A DNA stretch of 64,000 nucleotides from Nocardioides panaciterrulae. Its GTDB lineage: Bacteria > Actinomycetota > Actinomycetes > Propionibacteriales > Nocardioidaceae. The notes under the pieces were generated by a model. The model was not told where the DNA came from. It ran no database searches and saw only the letters and a program-made list of their open reading frames with translations. This document shows, in pieces, positions 9,517-17,915 of the stretch (the stretch's first letter is position 1; every line of letters starts with the position of its first letter). Where the stretch lies: the NCBI RefSeq assembly GCF_013409645.1, contig NZ_JACCBG010000001.1, positions 3,160,001 through 3,224,000 on the forward strand, read 5' to 3'. The translations under genes and the position numbers were made by a program.

Positions 9517-10821
9517 ATGAAGCAGCCACCACGGAGTCTGCTCCGGCGCCGACCGGAACGTCGGCGGCAATTGCTCGCCGCGGCCGCCCTGCTTGCGATC
9601 GGCGCCGCCGTGCTCACCGCCTGCTCGGGGAGCGGGTCGGGCAAGGCCGAGCTGGTCTGGTACACCAACCCCGACGCCGGCGGCCAGGCCAAGGTCGCCG
9701 AGAACTGCAGCACCGACCAGTACACGATCACCACCCAGGTGCTGCCCCAGGACGCCGGTCAGCAGCGGATCCAGCTCGCCCGCCGGCTCGCCGCCCAGGA
9801 CTCCGGCATCGACCTGATGAGCATCGACCCGCCGTACACCGCCGAGCTGGCCGACGCCGGTTACCTGGCCCCGCTCCCCCAGGACTTCCAGTCGACGCTC
9901 ACGCAGCAGTCGTTCGCCGGCGCCACCGCCTCGGCGACCTGGAAGGGTCAGTTGGTCGCCGCGCCGTTCTGGTCCAACACCCAGGTGCTCTGGTACCGCA
10001 AGTCGTTCGCGCAGAAGGCCGGCCTCGACATGAGCAGGCCGGTCACCTGGGACCAGATCATCAAGGCCGCCGGCGACAACGGCGGCACAGTCGCGGTGCA
10101 GGCCAACAAGTACGAGGGCTACGTCGTCTGGATCAACGCGCTGATCGCCGGAGCCGGCGGAGACATCGCCAGCGACACCCAGGCCGGGGTGAACGCCTCG
10201 ATCGACGTCAGCTCCCCCGCGGGCGAGAAGGCCGCCGCCATCGTGCACGAGCTGGCCTCCTCCAGCGCCGCGCCGTCGGACCTGTCGGTGTCCAACGAGG
10301 GCACGGCGGCGGCGACGTTCGGGTCCTCCAGCGGCGCCTTCATGGTGAACTGGACGTTCATCTGGACCAACTACGACGAGGCGCAGCCCGAGGTCAAGAA
10401 GGACCTCGGCTACGCGATGTACCCCGAGACGGTGCAGGGCGAGCAGGCTCGGCCGCCGTACGGCGGGATCAACATCGGCGTGAGCACCTACTCCAACCAC
10501 GTCGACGAGGCGATGGCCGCCGCCGAGTGCATCACCAAGCCCGACAACCAGGGCGTGAACGCCGAGCTCACCGGCAACATGCCCGCGAGCGCGGCCGGCT
10601 ATGACTACGCCCCGCTGAAGAAGATCTACCCGGCTCCGGTCATGACGCTGTTCCAGAAGAGCCTGGACGCGGCGGCCCCGCGGACGGTCACGCCCTACTG
10701 GAGCGACATCTCCGGCTCCCTGCTGAGCACCTGGCACCCGCCGTCGGGCGTCAGCCCCCAAACGCCGCAGAGCTCCACGACCTTCATCGAGGACGTCCTG
10801 CACGGAAGGAGGCTGCTGTGA
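9517..10821 (+). CDS. lpqY: Trehalose-type ABC transporter substrate-binding lipoprotein (LpqY-like)
   Basis: A 434-residue extracytoplasmic sugar-binding lipoprotein. The signal has RRRPERRR, a hydrophobic segment and lipobox VLTACSG (Cys near residue 36). The mature protein starts ELVWYTNPDAGG and contains GIDLMSIDPPYTAELADAG and APFWSNTQVLWYRK, typical of family 1 solute-binding proteins. The gene order with two permeases and an ATPase, plus the close likeness of the next gene to SugA, points to the mycobacterial LpqY-SugABC trehalose recycling system. ATG at 9517 follows a GGGGAGG site. The stop overlaps the sugA start by 4 bp. Confidence 0.8.
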   Translation: MKQPPRSLLRRRPERRRQLLAAAALLAIGAAVLTACSGSGSGKAELVWYTNPDAGGQAKVAENCSTDQYTITTQVLPQDAGQQRIQLARRLAAQDSGIDLMSIDPPYTAELADAGYLAPLPQDFQSTLTQQSFAGATASATWKGQLVAAPFWSNTQVLWYRKSFAQKAGLDMSRPVTWDQIIKAAGDNGGTVAVQANKYEGYVVWINALIAGAGGDIASDTQAGVNASIDVSSPAGEKAAAIVHELASSSAAPSDLSVSNEGTAAATFGSSSGAFMVNWTFIWTNYDEAQPEVKKDLGYAMYPETVQGEQARPPYGGINIGVSTYSNHVDEAMAAAECITKPDNQGVNAELTGNMPASAAGYDYAPLKKIYPAPVMTLFQKSLDAAAPRTVTPYWSDISGSLLSTWHPPSGVSPQTPQSSTTFIEDVLHGRRLL

Positions 10822-11780
10822 GCGCCGCAACCGCCACCGCGGCCCAGCCCGAGGTCCCGCGCTCGACCACCGGACGCCAGCGCCGCAGCGATCGCTCGAC
10901 CGCCGAGAACCGGCTCGGACAGAAGCTCGTCGCGCCGGCGGTCGTGGTCATGCTGCTGGTCACGGCCTGGCCGATGCTGCAGGCGCTCTACCTCTCGCTG
11001 TTCCGCTACCGCCTGACCACGCCGAACGACCGGGCGTTCATCTGGTTCAGCAACTACTGGACGATCCTGAAGGATCCGCTCTTCTGGCACGACACCTTCA
11101 ACACCGTGGTCATCATGGTCGTCACCGTGGCCGTCGAGCTGGTGATCGGCTTCGCCTTCGCCATGGTGATGCACCGGGTGGTCTTCGCCCGAGGCGGGAT
11201 CCGGACCGCCATCTTGATCCCCTACGGCATCATCACCGTGGTCTCGGCGTTCTCCTGGCAGTTCGCGTTCAGCATCAACAACGGGTTCGTGAACAGCTGG
11301 TTCGGCTGGCTGCCGTGGATCTCGGCGGACACCAACTGGTTCGGCTCCCACTGGCCCGCCATGTTCGCGATCATGGTCTCGGAGATCTGGAAGACCACGC
11401 CGTTCATGTCGCTCCTGCTGCTCGCCGGCCTCTCGCAAGTCTCGGAGGACATGGTCGAGGCGGCCAAGGTCGACGGCGCCACGTGGTGGCAGCGCCTGTG
11501 GAAGGTGATCCTGCCGAACATGCGCGCGGCGATCATGGTGGCGGTGCTGTTCCGGGGGCTCGACGCGTTCCGGATCTTCGACAACATCTACGTGATGACC
11601 AAGGGCGCGCAGAACACCGAGTCGTCGTCGTTCCTGACCTACCGCCAGGTCATCGAGCAGCTCCAGCTGGGGCTCGGGTCGGCGTTGTCCGTCCTGCTCT
11701 TCCTGACCGTGCTGATCCTGGCCTGGCTGATCGTCAAGCTGTTCCGAGTGGACCTCGCCCAGGCCCGAGGGGAGGCGTGA
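10818..11780 (+). CDS. sugA: Trehalose-type ABC transporter permease (SugA-like)
   Basis: A 320-residue permease with a 40-residue polar N-terminus and six spans. It contains RTAILIPYGIITVVSAFSWQ, EIWKTTPFMSLLLLAGL and FRGLDAFRIFDNIYVMT, segments I recognise as close to M. tuberculosis SugA. The ATPase-coupling loop is EAAKVDGATWWQRLWKVILP at about residues 214-233. GTG at 10818 overlaps lpqY. In the family this protein pairs with SugB to form the channel. Confidence 0.85.
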   Translation: MSAATATAAQPEVPRSTTGRQRRSDRSTAENRLGQKLVAPAVVVMLLVTAWPMLQALYLSLFRYRLTTPNDRAFIWFSNYWTILKDPLFWHDTFNTVVIMVVTVAVELVIGFAFAMVMHRVVFARGGIRTAILIPYGIITVVSAFSWQFAFSINNGFVNSWFGWLPWISADTNWFGSHWPAMFAIMVSEIWKTTPFMSLLLLAGLSQVSEDMVEAAKVDGATWWQRLWKVILPNMRAAIMVAVLFRGLDAFRIFDNIYVMTKGAQNTESSSFLTYRQVIEQLQLGLGSALSVLLFLTVLILAWLIVKLFRVDLAQARGEA

Positions 11781-12610
11781 TGCGCAACAGGAACGCCGTC
11801 GGGACGTGGGTCGGCTTCGCGCTGATCATGGTGTGGTGCCTGCTGCCGGTGGCCTGGATCATCTCGCTGTCGTTCAAGTCGGTGGAGGAGACCGGCGTGG
11901 GCAGCCCGCAGTTCCTGCCGAAGGACCCGACCTGGCAGAACTACAAGGACATCATCGACAACCCCGACTTCACCGCCGCGCTGCGCAACTCCTTCGGCAT
12001 CGCGCTGATCTCCACCCTGCTGTCGGTGATCTTCGCGACCCTGGCGGCCTACGCCATCGCCCGGCTGGAGTTCCGGGGCAAGCGCCTGGTGCTCTCGCTG
12101 GCGCTGGCGATCGCGATGTTCCCGGTGGTCGCACTGGTCGGGCCGCTGTTCGACCTGTGGCGCACGCTGCACCTCTTCAACACCTGGCCGGGGCTGATCA
12201 TCCCGTACATGTCGTTCACGCTCCCGCTGGCGATCTGGACGCTCTCGGCGTTCTTCCGCGAGATCCCGTGGGAGATGGAGCAGGCCGCCCAGGTCGACGG
12301 CGCCACGTCCTGGCAGGCGTTCCGTAAGGTGATCGTGCCGCTGGCCGCCCCCGGGGTGTTCACCGCGGCGATCCTGACCTTCTTCTTCGCCTGGAACGAG
12401 TTCGTGCTCGCGATCTCACTCACGTCGACGACAGCCTCGCGGACCGTCCCGGCGCAACTGTCGTTCTTCGTCGGCCCCGACCCGTTCAACCCGCCGTATG
12501 GCCAGCTGGCCACGGCCTCGGTGCTCGTCACCATCCCGGTCATCGTCATCGTCCTGCTGTTCCAGCGACGCATCGTTGCCGGCCTCACCTCCGGCGCAGT
12601 GAAGGGTTGA
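11780..12610 (+). CDS. sugB: Trehalose-type ABC transporter permease (SugB-like)
   Basis: A 276-residue permease of the MalG type with six spans. The coupling loop QAAQVDGATSWQAFRKVIVP and the following APGVFTAAILTFFFAWNEFV are typical. The C-terminus RRIVAGLTSGAVKG is the usual MalG-type end that contacts the ATPase. ATG at 11780 shares its A with the sugA stop (TGATG), and a GAGG site sits just upstream. A much longer open frame extends upstream, but it is only read-through of sugA in another frame. Confidence 0.87.
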   Translation: MRNRNAVGTWVGFALIMVWCLLPVAWIISLSFKSVEETGVGSPQFLPKDPTWQNYKDIIDNPDFTAALRNSFGIALISTLLSVIFATLAAYAIARLEFRGKRLVLSLALAIAMFPVVALVGPLFDLWRTLHLFNTWPGLIIPYMSFTLPLAIWTLSAFFREIPWEMEQAAQVDGATSWQAFRKVIVPLAAPGVFTAAILTFFFAWNEFVLAISLTSTTASRTVPAQLSFFVGPDPFNPPYGQLATASVLVTIPVIVIVLLFQRRIVAGLTSGAVKG

Positions 12611-12613
12611 GCC

Positions 12614-13822
12614 ATGGCTGCCATCCACATGAAGAACATCGTCAAGCAGTACGGCGACGGCTTCCCCGCCGTGAACGACATCAGCATCGATGTGGCGGAC
12701 GGCGAGTTCATGATCCTGGTCGGGCCGTCCGGTTGCGGTAAGTCCACGCTGCTGCGGATGATCGTGGGCCTGGAAGACATCACGTCCGGCGACATGCTGA
12801 TCGACGGCAAGCGCGTCAACGACCTGGCCCCCCGTGACCGCAACCTCGCCATGGTCTTCCAGAACTACGCGCTCTACCCGCACCTGTCGGTCTACGAGAA
12901 CATCGCGTTCCCGCTGCGCCTGGCCCGCAAGCTCTCGGAGAGCGAGATCGACGACAAGGTCCACGAGGCGAGCCGGCTGCTGGAGCTCGACGAGCACCTC
13001 CAACGCAAGCCCGGCAACCTCTCCGGCGGCCAGCGGCAGCGGGTGGCGATGGGCCGGGCGATCGTGCGCCAAGCCGACGCCTTCCTCTTCGACGAGCCGC
13101 TCTCGAATCTCGACGCCAAGCTGCGCGGGCAGATGCGCACGGAGATCTCGCGTCTCCAGAAGCGCCTCGGCATCACCACGGTCTACGTGACCCACGACCA
13201 GACCGAGGCCATGACGCTCGGCGACCGGGTCGCCGTGCTCAAGCGCGGCCTCCTGCAGCAGCTGGCCACGCCGCGGGAGCTCTACACCAACCCCGGCAAC
13301 CTCTTCGTCGCCGGCTTCATCGGTTCACCGCCGATGAACTTCCTGCCCGCCCAGGTCGACGGGACCTCGGTGCAGCTGCCGTTCGGCACCGTGGAGCTGC
13401 CGCCGGAGAAGACGGCGAAGGCGACCGGGAAGGGTCTCCTCATCGCGGGGATCCGGCCCGAGCACTTCGAGGACGCCGGGGTGAAGCGGGACCTGGGGTC
13501 CGGCAGCACCTTCCGGGCCACGGTCGACGTCGTGGAGTGGCTCGGCAACGAGGCGTTCGCCTACATCCCGTTCGAGGCTCCGCCGGAGATGCGTGCGGAG
13601 CTCGCCGAGCTCGCCCGGGACCTCGACAGCGAGGCGCTGCACACGCAGCTGGTGGTTGCCCTCGACGGCAGCAGCCGGATCGCGGAGGGCGACGAGGCCG
13701 AGATCTGGATGGACATCTCGAAGATCCACCTCTTCGACCCCGCGACCGGAGAGAACCTCACCGTCGACCCGCAGCATGCCGGCCGGATCCCGGCCATGGA
13801 GGTCGAGGCCGCGCCGGGTTGA
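12614..13822 (+). CDS. sugC: Trehalose-type ABC transporter ATPase (SugC-like)
   Basis: A 402-residue ATPase. Walker A is GPSGCGKST, Q-loop FQNYALYPHLSV, signature LSGGQRQRVAMGRAIV, Walker B AFLFDEPLSNLD and switch His VTHDQTEAM. Residues from about 235 on form an OB/TOBE regulatory domain (LFVAGFIGSPPMNFLPA). The C-terminal part is slightly longer than usual and carries an insertion around EMRAELAELARDLDSEALH. ATG at 12614 is 3 bp after sugB. A second, separate ATPase of the same class lies convergent at 14010-15092. Confidence 0.87.
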   Translation: MAAIHMKNIVKQYGDGFPAVNDISIDVADGEFMILVGPSGCGKSTLLRMIVGLEDITSGDMLIDGKRVNDLAPRDRNLAMVFQNYALYPHLSVYENIAFPLRLARKLSESEIDDKVHEASRLLELDEHLQRKPGNLSGGQRQRVAMGRAIVRQADAFLFDEPLSNLDAKLRGQMRTEISRLQKRLGITTVYVTHDQTEAMTLGDRVAVLKRGLLQQLATPRELYTNPGNLFVAGFIGSPPMNFLPAQVDGTSVQLPFGTVELPPEKTAKATGKGLLIAGIRPEHFEDAGVKRDLGSGSTFRATVDVVEWLGNEAFAYIPFEAPPEMRAELAELARDLDSEALHTQLVVALDGSSRIAEGDEAEIWMDISKIHLFDPATGENLTVDPQHAGRIPAMEVEAAPG

Positions 13823-13849
13823 GCTCCTCGAGCTCAAGTGCGAGCCCGG

Positions 13850-13993
13850 CCGAGTTGAGCCGGGCCTCGACACGGATCGCTCCGTGGCGAGGCCCAACTC
13901 AACCCGGCGCGAGGCCCAACTCAACCCGGCGCGAGGCCCAACTCAACCCGGCGCGAGGCCCAACTCAACACGGGGTTGGGCCCAACTCAACGC
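13850..13993 (-). repeat. 22-bp repeat array, one forward unit then five inverted units
   Basis: One forward unit (GAGTTGAGCCGGGCCTCG, 13851-13868) is followed by a short break (CGGATCGCTCCG) and then by four near-perfect 22-bp units with core GCGAGGCCCAACTCAAC and a fifth variant (GGGCCCAACTCAACG) up to 13993. The main units are in the opposite orientation to those at 9187-9301, so the two arrays flank lpqY-sugABC as inverted repeats. The array lies between convergent sugC and the MsiK-type ATPase gene, a place where a terminator is expected. Confidence 0.88.
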
Positions 13994-14009
13994 GCGGGCG
14001 GGGAGGGGG

Positions 14010-15092
14010 TCAGTCGGAGAGGCGCTCGCCCGACTCGGTGTCGAAGACGTGGACCGACCGCGGGTCGGTGGTCACGTGGATGACGTCGCCCTTGCGCACC
14101 GAGTCGCGCTGGCTGACCCGCACGATGATGTTCGCGGGGGTGCCCGCGACGCCGCTGGTGCCGTAGACGAACGCGTCGGCGCCGAGCTCCTCGACCACGG
14201 TCACCTTCACCGGCAGGCCGCCCTCGCTCTCGGGCACGACCCGCCAGGCCTCGGGCCGGACGCCGACGGTGATGTTGCCGCGCATCTTGTGCGACGCCCC
14301 ACCGTCGACCGGGACGAGGTACTCGCCGATCTTCGCCTGGCCGTCGGCGGCCTTGGCCTCGATCAGGTTCATCTGCGGGGAGCCGATGAACCCGGCGACG
14401 AAGAGGTTGACCGGCCGGTCGTAGAGGTTCAGCGGGCTGTCGACCTGCTGGAGGTAGCCGTCCTTCATGACCGCGACGCGGTCGCCCATCGTCATCGCCT
14501 CGACCTGGTCGTGGGTGACGTAGACGGTGGTGACGCCGAGGTCGGACTGGAGCTTGGCGATGTCGGTGCGGGTCTGCACGCGCATCTTCGCGTCGAGGTT
14601 CGAGAGCGGCTCGTCCATGCAGAACACCTGCGGGTTCCGCACGATCGCGCGGCCCATCGCGACCCGCTGGCGCTGGCCGCCGGAGAGGGCCTTGGGCTTG
14701 CGGGCGAGGTAGTCGGTGAGCCCGAGCAGCCGGGCGGCCTCCTCGACGCGCTTCTGCCGCTCGTCGGCGGGGACCTTGGCCATCTTCAGCGCGAACGCCA
14801 TGTTGTCGGCCACGCTCATGTGCGGGTAGAGCGCGTAGTTCTGGAACACCATCGCGATGTCGCGATCCTTCGGCGGGATGTGCGTGATGTCGCGGTCGCC
14901 GATGAAGATCTTGCCCTCGTTGACCTCTTCGAGGCCGGCGAGCATCCGCAGCGTCGTGGACTTGCCGCACCCGGAGGGGCCGACGAGCACCATGAACTCG
15001 CCGTCGCGGATCTCTAGGTCGATGCCGGGCACCGCGGGGACGTCTGCCCCGGGATACCAGCGCTGGGCCTTCTCGAAGGTGACTGTGGCCAT
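14010..15092 (-). CDS. msiK: Multiple-sugar ABC transporter ATPase (MsiK/UgpC type)
   Basis: A 360-residue ATPase with GPSGCGKST, FQNYALYPHMSV, LSGGQRQRVAMGRAIV, VFCMDEPLSNLD and VTHDQVEAM. The C-terminal 120 residues form the OB-fold pair typical of MsiK, MsmK and UgpC, which can serve several importers. The AglE/F/G-like system to the right has no ATPase of its own, so this protein probably powers it. ATG at 15092 is preceded by GAAGGAG (reading the minus strand). It is separated from the LacI gene by 122 bp containing a palindromic element, so it may have its own promoter. Confidence 0.88.
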   Translation of the reverse strand: MATVTFEKAQRWYPGADVPAVPGIDLEIRDGEFMVLVGPSGCGKSTTLRMLAGLEEVNEGKIFIGDRDITHIPPKDRDIAMVFQNYALYPHMSVADNMAFALKMAKVPADERQKRVEEAARLLGLTDYLARKPKALSGGQRQRVAMGRAIVRNPQVFCMDEPLSNLDAKMRVQTRTDIAKLQSDLGVTTVYVTHDQVEAMTMGDRVAVMKDGYLQQVDSPLNLYDRPVNLFVAGFIGSPQMNLIEAKAADGQAKIGEYLVPVDGGASHKMRGNITVGVRPEAWRVVPESEGGLPVKVTVVEELGADAFVYGTSGVAGTPANIIVRVSQRDSVRKGDVIHVTTDPRSVHVFDTESGERLSD

Positions 15093-15140
15093 GACTGAAC
15101 TCCTTCACCGGCAGGTACGTGCCGGACGATCCGTAGTGAA

Positions 15141-15160
15141 GTGACGGCAGTCACAGTAGT
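15141..15160. promoter_or_regulatory. Palindrome and shared 12-bp box upstream of msiK
   Basis: GTGACGGCAGTCAC (15141-15154) is a palindrome with five-base arms. It overlaps AGTCACAGTAGT (15149-15160), which recurs exactly at 16421-16432 in the promoter region of the AglE-like gene. The shared box suggests that msiK and the importer respond to the same regulator, probably the LacI protein encoded between them. On the minus strand TACTGT within it could be a -10 box. Confidence 0.5.
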
Positions 15161-15214
15161 CGACGCCGCTCGCTCCGGCCACGCCCGTCCGACCACACCC
15201 GTCCCGCCGCCGGG

Positions 15215-16267
15215 TCAGGCGCCCGCCCCCGCGCCGGCCAGCGGGCGCCGGCCGACCGGCGGGGCGGACTCCCCCGCCTGCAGCGCCATCGGGACCAAGC
15301 GCACCCCGACGCCGGGACCCTCGGGGTCCAGCACCGTGCGGACGGCGAGCGCGCCGAGCTCGGCGTACGGGATCGCGACCGAGGCCAGCCGCGGCCGCAG
15401 CCAACCGGCCAGTGCGGACCCGTCGAAGGAGACCACGACGACATCTCGCGGCACGACCAGCCCGTGGGCCTCGAGCGCCTGGTAGGCGCCCATGCCGATC
15501 CGGTCGTTGAGGCAGACCAGCGCGCCGGGCCGGCCGCCGAGGTCGAGCCAGCTCGACACCGCCCGGAAGGACTCCTGGACCGACCAGTCACAGGGCAGGA
15601 CGCCGGCCAGGGGGTGTCCGGAACCGGCGAGCTCCTCGCGCACGCCGGCTAGCCGCTGGGGGCCGGCGGTCGCGTGCGGGTCGGGGTCCTGCCCGACCAG
15701 CCAGATGTCTCCGGCGACGCCCGCGTCGAGGACGGCACGCGCGGCCGCCCGCCCGCCCATGGTCTCGTCGGGCAGCACCGCGGGGGTCGGGGAGGCCGGG
15801 TCCACGCAGTTGAGCAGGACCACCCGGCGCTGGCCGGCTAGTGCCGCGGGCACGGCGATCTGGGAGGTCACGACCTTGGCGTAGACGAGCCCGTCGACCT
15901 GGCGGTCGATCATCTCCTCGACCAGCAGCCGCTCGACCTCGGCGTCACCTCCGGTCTCGCCGATGAGCAGCAGGTGGTCGGCGGCACGCGCGGCCGCGCT
16001 CGCCCCGGTGAGCATCTGGCTCGCGAACTGCCCGCCCGCCACGAAGTCGGAGATCAGCCCGATGGTCTCGGTGGTCGCCTTGCGCAGGTTGCGCGCGCTG
16101 CGGTTGGGCCGGTAGCCGAGCGCGGCGACCGCGGCCCGGACCCGCTGCTCGGTCTCGGGCGAGATCCGCATCTGCGCGGAGCGGCCGTTGAGGATGTACG
16201 ACGCCGTCGTGGACGAGACCCCGGCGCGCCGGGCGACGTCGCTGAGCGTGACCTTGTGTGACCTCAT
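15215..16267 (-). CDS. LacI-family transcriptional regulator
   Basis: A 350-residue regulator. The N-terminal HTH and hinge read VTLSDVARRAGVSSTTASYI then LNGR, with the hinge helix around NRSARNLRKATT. A periplasmic-binding-like sugar domain follows (TIGLISDFVAGG ... VVVVSFDGSALAGWLRPRL). ATG at 16267 is preceded by GGAAGGAG at a good distance, so the longer upstream frame is not used. It lies between msiK and the divergent AglE/F/G-GH36 genes, and a palindrome in the gap fits a LacI operator, so it probably represses that set until an oligosaccharide binds. Confidence 0.9.
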   Translation of the reverse strand: MRSHKVTLSDVARRAGVSSTTASYILNGRSAQMRISPETEQRVRAAVAALGYRPNRSARNLRKATTETIGLISDFVAGGQFASQMLTGASAAARAADHLLLIGETGGDAEVERLLVEEMIDRQVDGLVYAKVVTSQIAVPAALAGQRRVVLLNCVDPASPTPAVLPDETMGGRAAARAVLDAGVAGDIWLVGQDPDPHATAGPQRLAGVREELAGSGHPLAGVLPCDWSVQESFRAVSSWLDLGGRPGALVCLNDRIGMGAYQALEAHGLVVPRDVVVVSFDGSALAGWLRPRLASVAIPYAELGALAVRTVLDPEGPGVGVRLVPMALQAGESAPPVGRRPLAGAGAGA

Positions 16268-16362
16268 GCCCACCCCACTCCTTCCCTGGCACGGCCCGGC
16301 CGCACGACCCGGATGATGCGGGGACTTCCGCACCAGGGAGGCCGTAGTGACGAAATCGTTGC

Positions 16363-16432
16363 TTGACACTGACCGGTCCCGGCGACCATGATCCTGCTGA
16401 TTCGATTCAGCAGTGGTGTGAGTCACAGTAGT
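16363..16432 (+). promoter_or_regulatory. Promoter and operator of the AglE-like importer
   Basis: TTGACA at 16363-16368 and CATGAT at 16387-16392 are spaced by 18 bp, a plausible sigma-70 promoter. Directly downstream, at the expected start of transcription, GCTGATTCGATTCAGC (16396-16411) is a 16-bp palindrome with one mismatched pair and a central CG, as in LacI-family operators. GTGAGTCAC (16418-16426) and the 12-bp box shared with msiK (16421-16432) follow. The layout suggests repression by blocking initiation. Confidence 0.6.
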
Positions 16433-16488
16433 ACGGCGCACGCCCCCCGAGTCAACAGCGACTTGGTCGCCGACAACGAGGAGAACGA

Positions 16489-17781
16489 ATGCGATTTCGA
16501 CGTCACGGCGCCGCCCTGCTGGCGGTCGCCGCTGCCGCGTCCCTGTCCCTGACCGCGTGCGGAGGCAGCAGTGGCTCCTCCAGCGACAGCAAGACCGTCA
16601 CGATCTGGAGCAGCGTCGACCAGCCCGTCCAGGACGGTCTCGAGAAGACCCTGCAGGCGAAGGTGAAGCCCGACGGCATCACCATCAAGTGGCAGAAGGT
16701 CGAGAACATCAACCAGCTGATCATGACCAAGATCCAGGCGGGTGACACCCCGGACATCGCGTTCATCCCGCAGCCTGGCGTCGTGAAGGACATGGTCAGC
16801 CTCGACGCTGCCAAGCCCCTGGACGACGTGGTCGACAAGAGCTCGCTCGAGCAGAGCATGATCCCGGGCACCCTCGACGCCGGCACCGTGGACGGCAAGC
16901 TCTACGGCCTGCTGGTGAGCATGAACGTCAAGGGCCTGGTGTTCTACAACAAGCCCGAGTGGGACCAGGCCGGCTACAAGACGCCGGAGACCATCGACCA
17001 GCTCAACGCGCTGACCGACCAGATCCGGTCCGACGGCAAGACGCCGTGGTGCATGGGCATCGAGTCCGACACCGCGACCGGCTGGCCAGCCACCGACTGG
17101 TTCGAGACCCTGGTCATGAAGTACGGCGGGGCCGACACCTACAACTCCTGGGTCGCCCACGACACGCCGTTCGACTCCGACGTGGTCAAGCAGGCCGGCG
17201 CGGAGTTCGAGAAGCTGATGTTCACCGACGGCAACGTGCTCGGAGGCCGCTCGGCGATCGCGTCGACCAACTTCGGCACCGCCGGGAACCCGATGTTCGC
17301 CAGCCCGCCGAAGTGCTGGATGTACAACCAGGGCTCGTTCATCACGGGCTTCTTCCCCAAGGACGTGACCAAGAACCTCGACCAGAACGTCGGCGTCTTC
17401 GGCTTCCCGCCGGCCACGGCCGGGGGCGAGAACCCGGTCGAGGGTGGCGGCGACATGGCCACGATGCTCAACGACTCCGACAACGTGAAGACCGTCATGA
17501 AGGCCCTCGCCCAGACCGACATCGGCAAGGACGCCGCGCCGACCAGCTCGTTCATCTCGCCGCACAAGGACTTCGACATGTCCCTGTACCCGAACGACGT
17601 GACGCGCAACATCGCGAACGTGGCCTACAACGCGACCTCGTTCCTCTTCGACGGCTCCGACGCGATGCCGGGCGAGGTCGGCGCGGGCTCGTTCTGGAAG
17701 CAGATGACCGCCTGGATCAGCGGTCAGGAGGACCTCGAGACCGCGCTGAAGAACATCGACGACAGCTGGCCGTCGTCCTGA
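16489..17781 (+). CDS. Alpha-glycoside ABC transporter substrate-binding lipoprotein (AglE-like)
   Basis: A 430-residue lipoprotein. The signal peptide has RFRRHGAALLAVAAAASLSL with lipobox LTACGG (Cys near residue 24), then a Ser/Gly linker. The mature part begins TVTIWSSVDQPVQDGLEK and includes IQAGDTPDIAFIPQPGVV and GLVFYNKPEW. The sequence resembles rhizobial AglE-type binding proteins for alpha-glucosides, and the two permeases downstream resemble AglF and AglG. The GH36 gene downstream suggests an alpha-galactoside such as melibiose or raffinose instead. ATG at 16489 has GAGGAG 8 bp upstream. Confidence 0.75.
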   Translation: MRFRRHGAALLAVAAAASLSLTACGGSSGSSSDSKTVTIWSSVDQPVQDGLEKTLQAKVKPDGITIKWQKVENINQLIMTKIQAGDTPDIAFIPQPGVVKDMVSLDAAKPLDDVVDKSSLEQSMIPGTLDAGTVDGKLYGLLVSMNVKGLVFYNKPEWDQAGYKTPETIDQLNALTDQIRSDGKTPWCMGIESDTATGWPATDWFETLVMKYGGADTYNSWVAHDTPFDSDVVKQAGAEFEKLMFTDGNVLGGRSAIASTNFGTAGNPMFASPPKCWMYNQGSFITGFFPKDVTKNLDQNVGVFGFPPATAGGENPVEGGGDMATMLNDSDNVKTVMKALAQTDIGKDAAPTSSFISPHKDFDMSLYPNDVTRNIANVAYNATSFLFDGSDAMPGEVGAGSFWKQMTAWISGQEDLETALKNIDDSWPSS

Positions 17782-17915
17782 CGAAGTGACAGGTCGTCGT
17801 ACGCCGGGGTCCGGGCGCCAGCTGGAGCACACCGCGCCAACGCACCGCCCGGGCCCCCGGCGCCCCGACCCGCTGGGAGGTCCGCCGTCGACGGCGGCCA
17901 GAGAGGGAGGACCGC

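Noticed and set aside
13883..13993. Regular 22-bp tandem units that could look like a CRISPR array
   Set aside because: Units are contiguous with no variable spacers, vary internally, and no cas gene is present. The same holds for 819-913, 1196-1289 and 9187-9372.
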